This document shows positions 20,896 through 30,438 of a stretch of 64,000 nt of DNA, one piece after another. The stretch covers positions 310,001 through 374,000 of the forward strand of contig CAVTXA010000007.1 of the NCBI GenBank assembly GCA_963738545.1, given 5' to 3'. The notes under the pieces were generated by a model. The model was not told the DNA's origin and ran no database searches. It was given only the letters and a program-made list of their open reading frames with translations. This DNA comes from Bog-756 sp963738545 (GTDB taxonomy: Bacteria; Actinomycetota; Acidimicrobiia; Acidimicrobiales; RAAP-2). A program made the translations under genes and the position numbers. Position 1 is the first letter of the stretch, and each line of letters begins with the position of its first letter.

Positions 20896-22551
20896 TCACC
20901 CGGCGTTCGGATGGGCGACGGGGACCGCCCCGGCGTCGGGGGTCGGGAACGTGCGGGCGTAGACCTTGGCCCGGCCCTGCGTGGCGACCACGTGGAAGTC
21001 GCGGAACCGGTCGGGATGGGCTTTGATGTCGGCCGTCACCGCGTCCCCGGGGTAGGCCACGACCCAGGTCACGTGGTGGACGGGGTCGGCCAGGGCGTTG
21101 GCGAAGTAGGGATGGAAGCCGACGGTGATGAACTCTTTGAGGTCGAGCCCCGAGGCGAACATGAGCGATGAGGCCGCCGAGTCATCGGCCAGGATCTCTC
21201 CCCCCCGGTAGTGGCGGGTCAGGTAGGCGGCGGCCACCTCGGGGTGGCCCCCGGCGGCACTGGAGGTCCCGGTCCGGCCGTCGGCCAGGGTCAGCGGGGT
21301 GCCGATGGCCATGAACACGGTGGCGAGCACGGTGGCCCCGACCACGACGGGCAGGGTCCATCGCCAACGACCGGCCATCACGCCGGCGGCCACGGCGCAC
21401 AGCGGGAGGGCGACCACGCCGTAGCGGTCGTTCCACATCTGGTGGGGGAAGAGCTGCGGCACCCGGATGGTGGTCTGGCCGGCGTAGAGGGACATGATCT
21501 CGAAGATGACGGGCGCCGACAGGAGCCCGAGGGAGAACAGGGTCCGCCGGCGCTGGGGGTGCCGGACCACGGCCAGGCCCACGATGGACACCCCGGCCAG
21601 GATGAGCACGGGTCCCCCCACCACGTCGAGGACGTCCCAGCCGTAGGTGAGGGTGCTCTGCCACACGCTGCCCTTGGTCCCGAGCAGGCCGAACTGGGCC
21701 TGGGCCCCGTTGATGGCCTGGGCGCTGTAGGCGCTGTGCAGGAAGTAGAGGGGGTCGTGGAAGATGATCAGGTTGTAGAGGAACCACAGGACCAGTCCGT
21801 AACAGCCGATGGCGGCGAAGAGGACCATGCTGGCCTGGGGCGACTGGCGGCGGCGGTCGGCCAGACGGCTCCACACGGCCACCACCACCAAGGCGGCGGC
21901 CAGCAGGGCCCAGCCCTCGTAGCGGGTCAGGGTGGCACAGAAGACCAACAGCGATCCCCACAGCAGGTCCCGGACGGCCAGGGTGCGCATCCATCGGGTC
22001 AGGTGGTAGACGGCGCCGACCAAGAAGGCCAACAGCACCGGCTCGGTGAGGGCGGTGGACTGGACGTAGAGCATGTTGAGGTTGGCGATGAACACCGCCA
22101 TGCCCACCCAGGCCCCCAGCCTGGAGCCCGAGAGCTCCTCGACGAGCGAGTAGATACGCAGCGAGGTGTAGACGAAGCACAGGCCGCTGACGATGGCCCC
22201 GGCCACCCCGTTGTGCCACAGCGGGGTGATGGCCACGAAGGGGACCAGGAGCATGTGGGGCAGGGGCAGCCAGACGCTGCCCAGCTGGGCCAGACCCGGG
22301 GTGGGGGCGTCGGTGACGTGGCGGGCCACGTCGAGATGGGCGCGGGCATCGCCGTAGAGCACCATGGAGTGGGTGGCGGCCGACCAGATCGACGCCACCA
22401 CGGCGGCGACCACCGACACGGCCACGGCGGCCAGGGGCGGGTAGGCGGCCCGGCTCCCGATGGTGGCGGGAGGCCGTGCGTTGACCTTGACCTCGGGCGG
22501 GGCGGAACCGTCCTGGTCCGGCTGGGGGCGGGGAAGGGTGACGAGGGCCAT
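20896..22551 (-). CDS. GT-C type integral membrane glycosyltransferase
   Basis: A 551-residue polytopic membrane protein with about ten hydrophobic helices. The first extracytoplasmic loop carries LYGDARAHLDVARHV, an acidic motif placed like the catalytic Asp of GT-C enzymes that use polyprenyl-phosphate sugars. LTEPVLLAFLVGAVYHLTRW and TRYEGWALLAAAL are typical of the GT39/GT83-like architecture. The C-terminal domain is extracytoplasmic. The ATG at 22551 has GGGAGG upstream and lies 13 bp after the GT2 gene, so the two are probably co-transcribed. A likely partner is the DPM-like GT2 at 29.6-30.4 kb, which would make the lipid-linked mannose donor. Confidence 0.65.
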   Translation of the reverse strand: MALVTLPRPQPDQDGSAPPEVKVNARPPATIGSRAAYPPLAAVAVSVVAAVVASIWSAATHSMVLYGDARAHLDVARHVTDAPTPGLAQLGSVWLPLPHMLLVPFVAITPLWHNGVAGAIVSGLCFVYTSLRIYSLVEELSGSRLGAWVGMAVFIANLNMLYVQSTALTEPVLLAFLVGAVYHLTRWMRTLAVRDLLWGSLLVFCATLTRYEGWALLAAALVVVAVWSRLADRRRQSPQASMVLFAAIGCYGLVLWFLYNLIIFHDPLYFLHSAYSAQAINGAQAQFGLLGTKGSVWQSTLTYGWDVLDVVGGPVLILAGVSIVGLAVVRHPQRRRTLFSLGLLSAPVIFEIMSLYAGQTTIRVPQLFPHQMWNDRYGVVALPLCAVAAGVMAGRWRWTLPVVVGATVLATVFMAIGTPLTLADGRTGTSSAAGGHPEVAAAYLTRHYRGGEILADDSAASSLMFASGLDLKEFITVGFHPYFANALADPVHHVTWVVAYPGDAVTADIKAHPDRFRDFHVVATQGRAKVYARTFPTPDAGAVPVAHPNAG

Positions 22552-22564
22552 GGGGTCCTCCCGC

Positions 22565-24193
22565 TCAGGACGCGGCGGCGCGGGCCAGCGCCGGCTCGAC
22601 GGTCAGTTCGGGTACCGCGCCGGGATCTTCGAACCGGCAGAACCCGTGCTCGGTCTTCTCCCAGTACGACGGCTTGGTGAACAGCTGGATGAGCGCCTTC
22701 CAGGCCCCGACCGACATCAGCACCCAGTAGATGGGGATGAGGAGGGCGTACTTCACGTCGTCGTAGTTGCGGCGGCCGAAGCAGCCGCTGACCACCGACA
22801 GCACGCACGCGGCGTTGCCCACGATGAGCCCCAGGGTGCCGAGGTAGAGCACGGGCCAGGGGAAGATGGCCTGGATGAGGTGGAGGTGGGCGGCGAACCA
22901 CAAGATGGCCAGGACCCAGAACACCGGGTTGAGGAGGAGGCACAGGGTGCCGGCCCCGAAGAACAGCTGGAAGGCCACGAACGACTTGGGCCCCATGGCC
23001 CGGGCCAGCTTGACCGGCCGGCGCATGTGGTACAGGTAGGTCTGCATGTACCCCTTCACCCAGCGGCTGCGCTGGCGGATCCAGTTGCGGTAGCGACTGG
23101 TGGCCTCCTCATAGGTGGTGGTCTCGAGGACGGCGGTCTTCCACCCCTGCAGGTAGATGCGTAGGCCGAGATCGGCGTCCTCGGTCACGTTGTAGCTGTT
23201 CCACCCGCCGATCTCCATGAGCCGGGCGGTGACGAAGTGGTTGGAGGTGCCGCCGAGGGGGATGGCCACGTCCATGGCCTGCAGGCCGGGGAGGAACTGG
23301 TCGAACCACACCGAGTACTCGCCGGTGAACCACCGGGTCAGCAGGTTGTGGGTTCGGTTGAAGTAGTTGAGCTGGGCCTGCAGGCAGACGACCTCGGGGT
23401 CGGCCTGGGCGAAGGCCAGCACCGACTTGCGCAGCTGGTCCGCCTCGGGACGGTCCTCGGCGTCGTAGATGACCAGGTACTCGCCCCGGGCGTGGGCCAG
23501 CCCGTGGTTGCAGGCCCGCGGCTTTCCCGTGGGGCCCACGTCGGGCACCACCAGGATCTCGAAGCAGTCGGGCAGGTCGAGGTCGGCGGCGGCCTGGCGG
23601 GTCTCCTCGTCGTCCTCTTCCAACAGGAGCTTCACGTCGAGTTGCTCGTCGGGATAGTCGAGGCTGAGGATGCCGTCCACCAACTGGGTGAGCATGGACG
23701 ACTCGTGGTAGACGGGCAACAGGATCGTGTAGACGGGCAGCGCGGTGTCCTCCACCCGGTCGCTGACCACGTCCACGGTGACCTGGTGGGGGTGGTTGAG
23801 GGCCTTGGTGATCATGACCAGCTTCATGAGATTGGAGGCCATGAAGAAGAGCACCAACACGGCCATGACCGCCACCAGGGTGGGGACCGGCGCCACCACC
23901 AACCCGGCGGCGAAGGCCAGTACCAACACGACGAAGCCCACCTTCTGGCCTACCGACAGGACCGTGGGGGGATCGACGGGCGGGAGGAGAGGACGTTCGT
24001 CCTCCGGCGGCTCGGTCACCGGGTCGGGAGCGGCGTCGTCCCGCGCGTCGCGTTCGAACAGGCCGGCCAGGCGTTCGTGGACGGCCACCTTGTCGCCGGC
24101 CTTGACTGGGGCCATGGCGTGGCGACTCGGGCCGGCGGACCCGGCCCTGTCGAACCCCATCCAGTCGGGCCAGTTGGCCTCGTACACGGTCAT
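22565..24193 (-). CDS. Processive GT2 glycosyltransferase (cellulose/glucomannan synthase-like)
   Basis: A 542-residue intact membrane glycosyltransferase. Two helices (VGFVVLVLAFAAGLVV and neighbour) precede the GT2 core, which has LLLEEDDEETR, the DxD-type YDAEDRPE, the TED motif NVTEDADLG and QRSRWVKGYMQT (QxxRW). Four or more C-terminal helices follow. This is the full processive signature. The start at 24193 has GGGAGG at good spacing. It forms an operon with the GT-C gene. It is distinct from the GT2 at 12.2 kb, so the locus encodes at least two synthases, perhaps for two polymers. No PilZ domain or dedicated accessory subunit is seen next to it. Confidence 0.85.
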   Translation of the reverse strand: MTVYEANWPDWMGFDRAGSAGPSRHAMAPVKAGDKVAVHERLAGLFERDARDDAAPDPVTEPPEDERPLLPPVDPPTVLSVGQKVGFVVLVLAFAAGLVVAPVPTLVAVMAVLVLFFMASNLMKLVMITKALNHPHQVTVDVVSDRVEDTALPVYTILLPVYHESSMLTQLVDGILSLDYPDEQLDVKLLLEEDDEETRQAAADLDLPDCFEILVVPDVGPTGKPRACNHGLAHARGEYLVIYDAEDRPEADQLRKSVLAFAQADPEVVCLQAQLNYFNRTHNLLTRWFTGEYSVWFDQFLPGLQAMDVAIPLGGTSNHFVTARLMEIGGWNSYNVTEDADLGLRIYLQGWKTAVLETTTYEEATSRYRNWIRQRSRWVKGYMQTYLYHMRRPVKLARAMGPKSFVAFQLFFGAGTLCLLLNPVFWVLAILWFAAHLHLIQAIFPWPVLYLGTLGLIVGNAACVLSVVSGCFGRRNYDDVKYALLIPIYWVLMSVGAWKALIQLFTKPSYWEKTEHGFCRFEDPGAVPELTVEPALARAAAS

Positions 24194-24261
24194 GTCCGCC
24201 TCCCGTCCCTGTGGCTGGCTCTACTGTCGGCTGGTTGTAGGCCACGATCGACCCGGTTTGC

Positions 24262-24333
24262 GACGCTGTTCACGGCTCGGTGCATGGCGCTGTTCACGGC
24301 TCTCTGCATGACGCTGGTCACGACCCTGTGGTC
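24262..24333. repeat. Three imperfect 24-bp tandem repeats
   Basis: Three adjacent 24-bp units begin GACGCTGTTCACGG, GGCGCTGTTCACGG and GACGCTGGTCACGA, about 70 bp upstream of the GT2 start at 24193. They lie in the only gap between that gene and the giant propeller gene. They may be a regulatory array or the relic of a coding repeat. Confidence 0.6.
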
Positions 24334-24352
24334 CACGCTTCGGTTCTCCACG

Positions 24353-27300
24353 TCAGCTCCCGGTCACCGTGACGGCGTTGAACACCACGGTGGAGAGCGC
24401 CGCATTGTTGTGCGAGCTGGAGGCGGCGCCGGCCAGCAGTGAGCCGGTGAGGTTGGCCAGGGTGGCCACCGAACCGGGCACGGCGGTCCACGTGACGCCA
24501 TCGGGCGAGGTGGCGGCGGCGTAGACCGTTCCCGTCCGGGTGACCTCCACGTACTCGGGGGCCACGCCGGTGGTGGCGGCCACCTGGACGGCGGCGACGC
24601 CTTGGGCCGTCCGCTCCTGGACCACCACCCCGTTGCCCTGGGTCACGTACACGGCGTAGAAGGGTGAGCCCGGGTCGGTGGTGGCCCGCACCATGACCCC
24701 GGCCTTGGCCCACGGGTCGGTGGCGGTGACCGAGGACACCTGGGCGGTCACCGAGCCGTTGGCGGCCAGCGGCGCCCAGACGAAGTGGAAGGCGTCGGCC
24801 GTGCCCCAGATGTCGGGGCCACCGGCCTGGATGGTCCAGGTGCTGCCCGACTCGGTCTGGCTCCCGGCCGGCGTGACCGCCCCGATATCGGCGCAGCTGT
24901 AGCCCGTCGGGCAGACCTGACCGGGGGCGGGGTACTCGCCCGCCGACACCGACACCGTGTCCAAGGTGACCGTCGAGGCGGTGCCCTGGCTGTGCGAGGT
25001 GATGGCCAGCCCACCGAGGAGGGGCTGACCGAGGGCGAGGGCCACCGTGGAGCCGGGGACGAGCGTCCAGGTCACCCCGTCGCTCGACGTGAAGGCGTTG
25101 AAGTAGGTCTGGGGGTTGGTGCCCGTGGTGGTGTAACGACTGACCCGGAGGTACACGGGCACCGTCCCGGCCACCGTCAGTTGGTTCGACGTGCCGCCCT
25201 GGGCCGAGCGCCACTGCACGGCCACTCCCTGGCCGGGCGTGACGAAGGCGGCGTAGTACGGCGAGCCTGGGTCGGTGGTGGCCCGGAGCATGACCCCGGC
25301 CTTGGCCCAGGCGTTGGTGTTCTGCTGGCTGGTCACATGGGCGGTCACCGCGCCGTCCCCGGCGAGGGTCTGCGAGGCGAAGTGGAAGGCGTCGGCGGTG
25401 CCCCAGATGTCCCCGCCCCCGCCGCTCTCCGTCCAGGTGGTGTTGGCCAGGCTGTCCGACCCGGCGGGCAGGGCGCCGCCGATGTCGGTGCAGCTCCACC
25501 CGGTCGGGCAGGTCCCCGGCGGTGGCGTCTCGCCCGGCGTGATGGCCACGGTGTCCAGGGTCACGGCCGAGCCGGTCCCCTGGGCGTGCGAGGTGATCCC
25601 GAATCCGGCCAGCAACGTACCGCTCATGGCCAGCACCTGGGTCGAGCCCGGGATCAGCGTCCAGGTGACGCCGTCGGGCGAGGAGTAGGCGCTGTAGTCG
25701 ATGGTGGTCCCCGACGTGTACCGGGTCACCTTCAGATAGACCGGTGCCGTGCCCGGGACCAGGATCTGCGAGGTCGAGCCGCCCTGGGTGGCCCGCCACT
25801 GGACGGCCAGACCCTCACCCGGGGTCACGAAGGCCGCGTAGTAGGGCGAGCCCGGGTCGGTGGTGGCCCGGAGCATGGGGCCGGCCTTGGCGAAGGCGCT
25901 GGTGTTCTGCTGGGCGGTGACGTGGGCGGTCACCGAGCCGTCGCCGGCCAGGGTCTGGTTGACGAAGTGGAAGGCGTCGGCGGTGGTCCAGATGTCCCCG
26001 CCGCCGCCCACCTCGGACCAGGTCCCGTTGGTCAGGCTGTCCTGGCCGGGGGGCAGGGCCCCGCCGATGTCGGTGCAGGCCCACCCGCTCGGGCAGATGC
26101 CCGGGGGCGGGGACGACCCGCCGAACTGGGCCAGGTTGTCTACCGTGGCCACGCTGTAGGCGGCGTCGTTGTGGGAGTCGGTGGCGATGCCCGAGGTCAG
26201 AAAGCCGGTCAGGGACAGGGCCACGGTCGACCCGGGGATGAACGTCCAGTTGACCCCGTCGCTCGAGGTGAAGCCCGCGTAGTAGACCACCCCGGTCGTG
26301 GTGTTGGTGTACCGCTCGGCCAGCACGTAGATGGGGGTCACCGGGGCCAGGTTGGAGTTGCCCCCGGCCGGGTTGGCCAGGACCTGGTTGGTCTGGCCCG
26401 CCTCGGTCGACCGGTACTGGACGATCACCCCGTTGCCCGGGGTGACGAACACCCCGTAGTAGGGGGCCTGGGGGTCCGCGCCCCCCTGGCCGCGGATCAT
26501 CACACCGGTCTTGATCCACGGGTCGGTGCCGGTCTGGGACACCACCCGGGCGCTCACGGTGCCGTCCCCGTTGGGCGAGTTGGCCGGGTCGTCGGGGAAG
26601 TTCTCGTACTCGTAGCGGAAGTTGTCGAACACCGACCACAGGTCCGAGCCGCTGGCCTGGATGGTCCACACGCCGACGGCCGCCGGCGAGGTGGGCTCGG
26701 ACGGGTTCACGTAGACCTGGTTGCCCGGGAGGATGTTGTCCCCGATGTCCGAGCAGGTGAAGTTCTGCGGGCAGATGCTGGCCGGTGGGCTGGTCACCGG
26801 GGCCAGGGCGACGGCGTTGTAGACCACGGCCGGGGTGACCCGGTTGGCCACGGCGTCGGCGGCCATGCCCGCCGTGAACGTGGTGCCCATGGGGATGGCC
26901 TGGGTGGAGCCGAGGACCGGGGTCCAGGTGACGTCGTCCGGCGATGTCTCGGCCGTGAAGAACTGCTGGGGCGGGGACAGGGTGGTGTTGTCGTAGGAGA
27001 CGATCTGGACGTAGGCCGGCGAGGTCACCGTGGGCAGCGCCTGGGTGACGGTCCCGTCGTTGAACCCGTCGTAGTACCGCCACTGCACGGTGGCGGATCC
27101 CCCGGGTTTGAACAGGATGGCGTAGTAGGGAGCCGTGGCCGAGGCGTTGGCTCGCATCATGATCCCCTCTTGGGCGGTGGCCGGCGAGCCGGCCTGGGTC
27201 ACCACCTGGGCCGAGAGGGACTCGTTGCCCGTGACCGACTGGTAGACGTAGTGGAACGAGTCGGTGCCGGTGGCCCCGATGCCCGTCCCGGTGCCGTCGA

Positions 27301-29602
27301 GGGTGAAGCTGGTGGCCGAGGTGCCGATGGTGTTGCCCGGGGGGCTGGGATTGCCCACGTCGGTACAGGTCCAGCCGGTCGGGCACGGGTTGGTCGGGGC
27401 CTGGGGGGTGAGGGTGGTGGTCACCGGGGCCCCGATGGCCAGGTTGGTGAACGAGGCGGTGCCGGTGACCGTCCCGCTGTTGGAGTCGACGGCGAGGCCC
27501 TGGAGGGTGGTGGCCGGCATGTCGATGTCGACCGTCGACCCGGGCATCAGCGTGTAGTGGACCCCGTCGGTGGACAACGCGGCCGAGAACAGGTTCCCCA
27601 CCCGTTGGACCTCGATGTACTGCGGGAGGGGGGCCGGGTACTGCCGGGTGAGCTCGATGGCCGGCCCACCGAAGGCCGTGCGGTACCAGAAGGTGACCTG
27701 GGCCTGGGTGTTGGCCGGGTTCTCGTAGATGTCGTTGGGCAGTGCGAGGGCCCCGTAGAACGGCGCGTTGTTGGCCGCCGACTGGCGGACCATGATCCCG
27801 GCCTGGGGCTCTTTGGACTGGAACGACTGGGCGGTCAGCTCCACACTCGACTGGGAGTCACCGGTGACCGGCGTCGAGATGAACCGGAACTGGTCGGGGG
27901 GGACGGCGGCCCCGCCGCCGGGGCCCTGCGACGACGCCGTGGCCCCCGAGGCGGTGACCGTGAGCGTCCCGCCCGTGGTCGACTCGGAGCCGGCGATCCC
28001 CGGGTTACCGATGTCCTGGCAGGTGACCGGACCGGCGGTGGGCAACGCGGCGTCGAGGGTGGCCGGGCAGTTGGGGTCGGCGGGCAGGGTGGTGGTGGCG
28101 CTGTTCAGCCCGAATGCGTAGAGATCGTCGTTGAGGTCGCCCACGTAGAACTGGCTGCGGGCCACCGACACCGCGCCGTAGGTGGCGGCGGGCAGCTGGT
28201 ACGAGTAGAGGAGTTGGCCGTTGGTGGCGTTGACCACCTCGAAGGTGTTGCCCTCGCCGTAGCCGATCTCCCCGTTGACGTAGGCCGGGGCCCCGATGAT
28301 GGCCTGCTCGGTCTGGCGGACCCACTTGACGGCACCGGTACCCGGGTCGTAGGCGCCGATGGACCCGCTCGACCCGTGACCGTTGACCACGTTGTGGCCA
28401 CCGGCGTAGTACAAGGTGTTGTTGGCGAAGATGCCCGAGGCGATGGACCCGTCACCGGCCGTCGGACCGGCGCCGCCCACGGCGATCTGACGTTGCCAGA
28501 GGGGCGGGCTGGTGCTGGGGACGCCCAACTCGAGCTGGGATCGCTTCCAGGTGTAGAGGATGCCGTTCTTGTTGGCCGCGCTGATGAGCAGGTCCCCGGC
28601 CGAGTCGGTGGTCAGGGTGGGCGTGGTGCCCCAGTCCGAGTCGGAGATGGCCGCTTCGAAGGGCAGCTGCCAGCTCCCCTCGTAGGCCAGGGTGGACGAG
28701 TTGATGGCCACGATGGCCTGGGACTGGGTCTGGGTGTAGTCGTTGAGCGTCCCGGTGGTGCAGAAGATGGTGGCCGGCGTGGTCGAGGTGTCGAGGGTGG
28801 GGGTGGTCCACACCCCGCCGCCCACCTGACCGTTGGGCACGAAGTTGTAGGTGTTGACGATGGCGTGGGTGGTCAGGTTGACCTCGAGGAGCTGGCCCTG
28901 GACCAACGGGTTGTCGCAGTTCGATGCCACCCCGATGTAGGCCATGCCGTTGTAGATGAGGGGACTGGACCAGTTGTAGTGGGCACCGGCCTGGCTGTTG
29001 TCGCCGGTGTAGACGCTCCACTCGATGGCCCCCGTGGCCGCGTTGAGCGCGTACCAGTCGGGTCCGCCGCCGCCCACGTACACGGTGCCGTTGACCACGC
29101 TGGCCGCCGAGGTGATCCCCAAGGTGACCGGGTAGCAGCCCGGGTCGGTGGTGATCCCGAGACTGGGGCTCTTCCAGATCTGTGCCCCGGTGGCCGTGTT
29201 CACGGCGTACTCGTAGCCGTCCCACGAGCCGAAGTAGGCGGTGGTGCCCACGATCGAGGCGGACATGGCCACCGGTCCACCGGTCTTGAACGCCCACTTC
29301 TCCTTCAGGTTGGCGGCGTTGGCCGGGGTCAGGCTCCCGTCGGTGGTGGCGTTGGTGTGGGCGGCGTTCTGGAGGAACTGGGGCCAGTCCTGATCGGTGG
29401 CGGCGGCGGCCGGCCGGACCGTGACGGCCAGGGTGACCAAGGTGGCCGCCACCACGACCACGGCCATGAGCAGGCGGGCGGCGGTGGACCGGCGGCGGAC
29501 GGTGTGTCCGCCCCCGTGCCCGGTGCTTCCGTACCCGCTGGACGGCGCGCCGGCGGCGGTTACCGGCCGCGGTGCGCCGCCGTCCCTGGGTACGGCACTC
29601 AC
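24353..29602 (-). CDS. Giant secreted PQQ-type beta-propeller protein with six concanavalin-like modules
   Basis: A 1749-residue intact protein. An Arg-rich start and signal helix (LLMAVVVVAATLVTLAVTV) lead to a PQQ-like propeller (about 70-540; WPQFLQNAAHTNATT, then blades such as AYFGSWDGYEYAVNTATG). Six modules of about 190 residues follow. Each opens with a Cys-x5-Cys lead such as CPSGWACTDIGGALPPG. Each then has a DUF1349-like (concanavalin-type) core with DIWGTADAFHF, KAGVMLRATTDPGSPYYAAF and SPDGVTWTLVPGST. I chose the GTG at 29602, which overlaps the stop of the upstream GT2 (GTGA) and follows GAGGAAG, over a longer frame to 29734. No catalytic residues are evident. A structural or carbohydrate-binding matrix protein is likely. 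Confidence 0.75.
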   Translation of the reverse strand: MSAVPRDGGAPRPVTAAGAPSSGYGSTGHGGGHTVRRRSTAARLLMAVVVVAATLVTLAVTVRPAAAATDQDWPQFLQNAAHTNATTDGSLTPANAANLKEKWAFKTGGPVAMSASIVGTTAYFGSWDGYEYAVNTATGAQIWKSPSLGITTDPGCYPVTLGITSAASVVNGTVYVGGGGPDWYALNAATGAIEWSVYTGDNSQAGAHYNWSSPLIYNGMAYIGVASNCDNPLVQGQLLEVNLTTHAIVNTYNFVPNGQVGGGVWTTPTLDTSTTPATIFCTTGTLNDYTQTQSQAIVAINSSTLAYEGSWQLPFEAAISDSDWGTTPTLTTDSAGDLLISAANKNGILYTWKRSQLELGVPSTSPPLWQRQIAVGGAGPTAGDGSIASGIFANNTLYYAGGHNVVNGHGSSGSIGAYDPGTGAVKWVRQTEQAIIGAPAYVNGEIGYGEGNTFEVVNATNGQLLYSYQLPAATYGAVSVARSQFYVGDLNDDLYAFGLNSATTTLPADPNCPATLDAALPTAGPVTCQDIGNPGIAGSESTTGGTLTVTASGATASSQGPGGGAAVPPDQFRFISTPVTGDSQSSVELTAQSFQSKEPQAGIMVRQSAANNAPFYGALALPNDIYENPANTQAQVTFWYRTAFGGPAIELTRQYPAPLPQYIEVQRVGNLFSAALSTDGVHYTLMPGSTVDIDMPATTLQGLAVDSNSGTVTGTASFTNLAIGAPVTTTLTPQAPTNPCPTGWTCTDVGNPSPPGNTIGTSATSFTLDGTGTGIGATGTDSFHYVYQSVTGNESLSAQVVTQAGSPATAQEGIMMRANASATAPYYAILFKPGGSATVQWRYYDGFNDGTVTQALPTVTSPAYVQIVSYDNTTLSPPQQFFTAETSPDDVTWTPVLGSTQAIPMGTTFTAGMAADAVANRVTPAVVYNAVALAPVTSPPASICPQNFTCSDIGDNILPGNQVYVNPSEPTSPAAVGVWTIQASGSDLWSVFDNFRYEYENFPDDPANSPNGDGTVSARVVSQTGTDPWIKTGVMIRGQGGADPQAPYYGVFVTPGNGVIVQYRSTEAGQTNQVLANPAGGNSNLAPVTPIYVLAERYTNTTTGVVYYAGFTSSDGVNWTFIPGSTVALSLTGFLTSGIATDSHNDAAYSVATVDNLAQFGGSSPPPGICPSGWACTDIGGALPPGQDSLTNGTWSEVGGGGDIWTTADAFHFVNQTLAGDGSVTAHVTAQQNTSAFAKAGPMLRATTDPGSPYYAAFVTPGEGLAVQWRATQGGSTSQILVPGTAPVYLKVTRYTSGTTIDYSAYSSPDGVTWTLIPGSTQVLAMSGTLLAGFGITSHAQGTGSAVTLDTVAITPGETPPPGTCPTGWSCTDIGGALPAGSDSLANTTWTESGGGGDIWGTADAFHFASQTLAGDGAVTAHVTSQQNTNAWAKAGVMLRATTDPGSPYYAAFVTPGQGVAVQWRSAQGGTSNQLTVAGTVPVYLRVSRYTTTGTNPQTYFNAFTSSDGVTWTLVPGSTVALALGQPLLGGLAITSHSQGTASTVTLDTVSVSAGEYPAPGQVCPTGYSCADIGAVTPAGSQTESGSTWTIQAGGPDIWGTADAFHFVWAPLAANGSVTAQVSSVTATDPWAKAGVMVRATTDPGSPFYAVYVTQGNGVVVQERTAQGVAAVQVAATTGVAPEYVEVTRTGTVYAAATSPDGVTWTAVPGSVATLANLTGSLLAGAASSSHNNAALSTVVFNAVTVTGS

Positions 29603-30438
29603 ACCGCAGCTTCCTCGCGGTGGAGCGTCGGCTTGCGGTCGAGGTCCTGCGAGGAGATGAGGGTGGGGACCGAGTCGGTTCCGGCCGGCGGTTGGCTCGG
29701 GGCCAGCCGGCTCAGTTGGGGGTACATGCGCCACACCTCACCGAGGGCCCGGAGGATCACGCTGGGCTTGGCCCCGCGGGCCGTGCCCGCCGTGCGGGGC
29801 AGGTGGGTCACGCCCACCTCCACGATGGCCGAGCCCCGACGGGCCAGCTTGACCATGATCTCCGTGTCGATCATGGCGCCGCAGCTCTCGATGTCCACGG
29901 CGGCCAGGGGCTGGCGGCGGTAGAGCTTGAAGGCGCAGTCGATGTCCCGGACGGGGACGTAGAACAGGGCCCGCACCAGGCGGTTCCACGCCCAGGCGTT
30001 GGCCCGCCGCATGAACGGGTCCTGGCGGTGACGGCGGAACCCGGCCACCACGTCGGCGCGGTCGGCCCAGGCCAACAGGAGCGGCAGCTCGTTCATGTCG
30101 AACTGGTTGTCGGCATCGGTGTAGAAGACGAAATCGAGACGGGCGGCGGCGAATCCCGACCGCAGGGCCTGTCCGTAGCCGAGGTTGGTCGAGTGCTGGA
30201 CCAGGCGGACCTCGGGGTGGCGCACGGTGGCCTGATCGACCAGATCGGCGGTGCGGTCCGACGACCCGTCGTCGACCACGATGATCTCGAACGCCGAGCA
30301 GTGTCGTGCGGCGATGGACACCGTGTCGGTGATGGCCTTCTCGATGTTCTCCTCTTCGTTGTAGGCAGGGAGGACGAAGGAGACGGCGTGACTGTCGCTG
30401 CGCACCAGTCGGGGACCTACGGGGGGCTTGTCGGTCAT
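29599..30438 (-). CDS. Dolichol-phosphate-mannose-synthase-like GT2
   Basis: A 279-residue soluble GT2 with no C-terminal membrane helices. Motifs are SFVLPAYNEEENIEKAI at the N-terminus, IIVVDDGSSDRTADL, the DxD region FYTDADNQFDM, and DIDCAFKLYRR in the acceptor half. This pattern is that of polyprenyl-phosphate mannose/glucose synthases, which load a sugar from a nucleotide onto a lipid carrier for GT-C enzymes. Three GT-C-type proteins lie in the window (20.9, 47.1 and 49.3 kb), which supports that role. The stop overlaps the GTG start of the giant propeller gene by four bases, so they are translationally coupled. The ribosome site is weak. Confidence 0.8.
   Translation of the reverse strand: MTDKPPVGPRLVRSDSHAVSFVLPAYNEEENIEKAITDTVSIAARHCSAFEIIVVDDGSSDRTADLVDQATVRHPEVRLVQHSTNLGYGQALRSGFAAARLDFVFYTDADNQFDMNELPLLLAWADRADVVAGFRRHRQDPFMRRANAWAWNRLVRALFYVPVRDIDCAFKLYRRQPLAAVDIESCGAMIDTEIMVKLARRGSAIVEVGVTHLPRTAGTARGAKPSVILRALGEVWRMYPQLSRLAPSQPPAGTDSVPTLISSQDLDRKPTLHREEAAV

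Noticed and set aside
24785..29923. A 1712-codon open frame on the plus strand
   Set aside because: It is the mirror of the giant propeller gene in very G+C-rich, repetitive DNA. Its protein is Gly/Arg/His-rich with no domain pattern, and it lacks a ribosome site.
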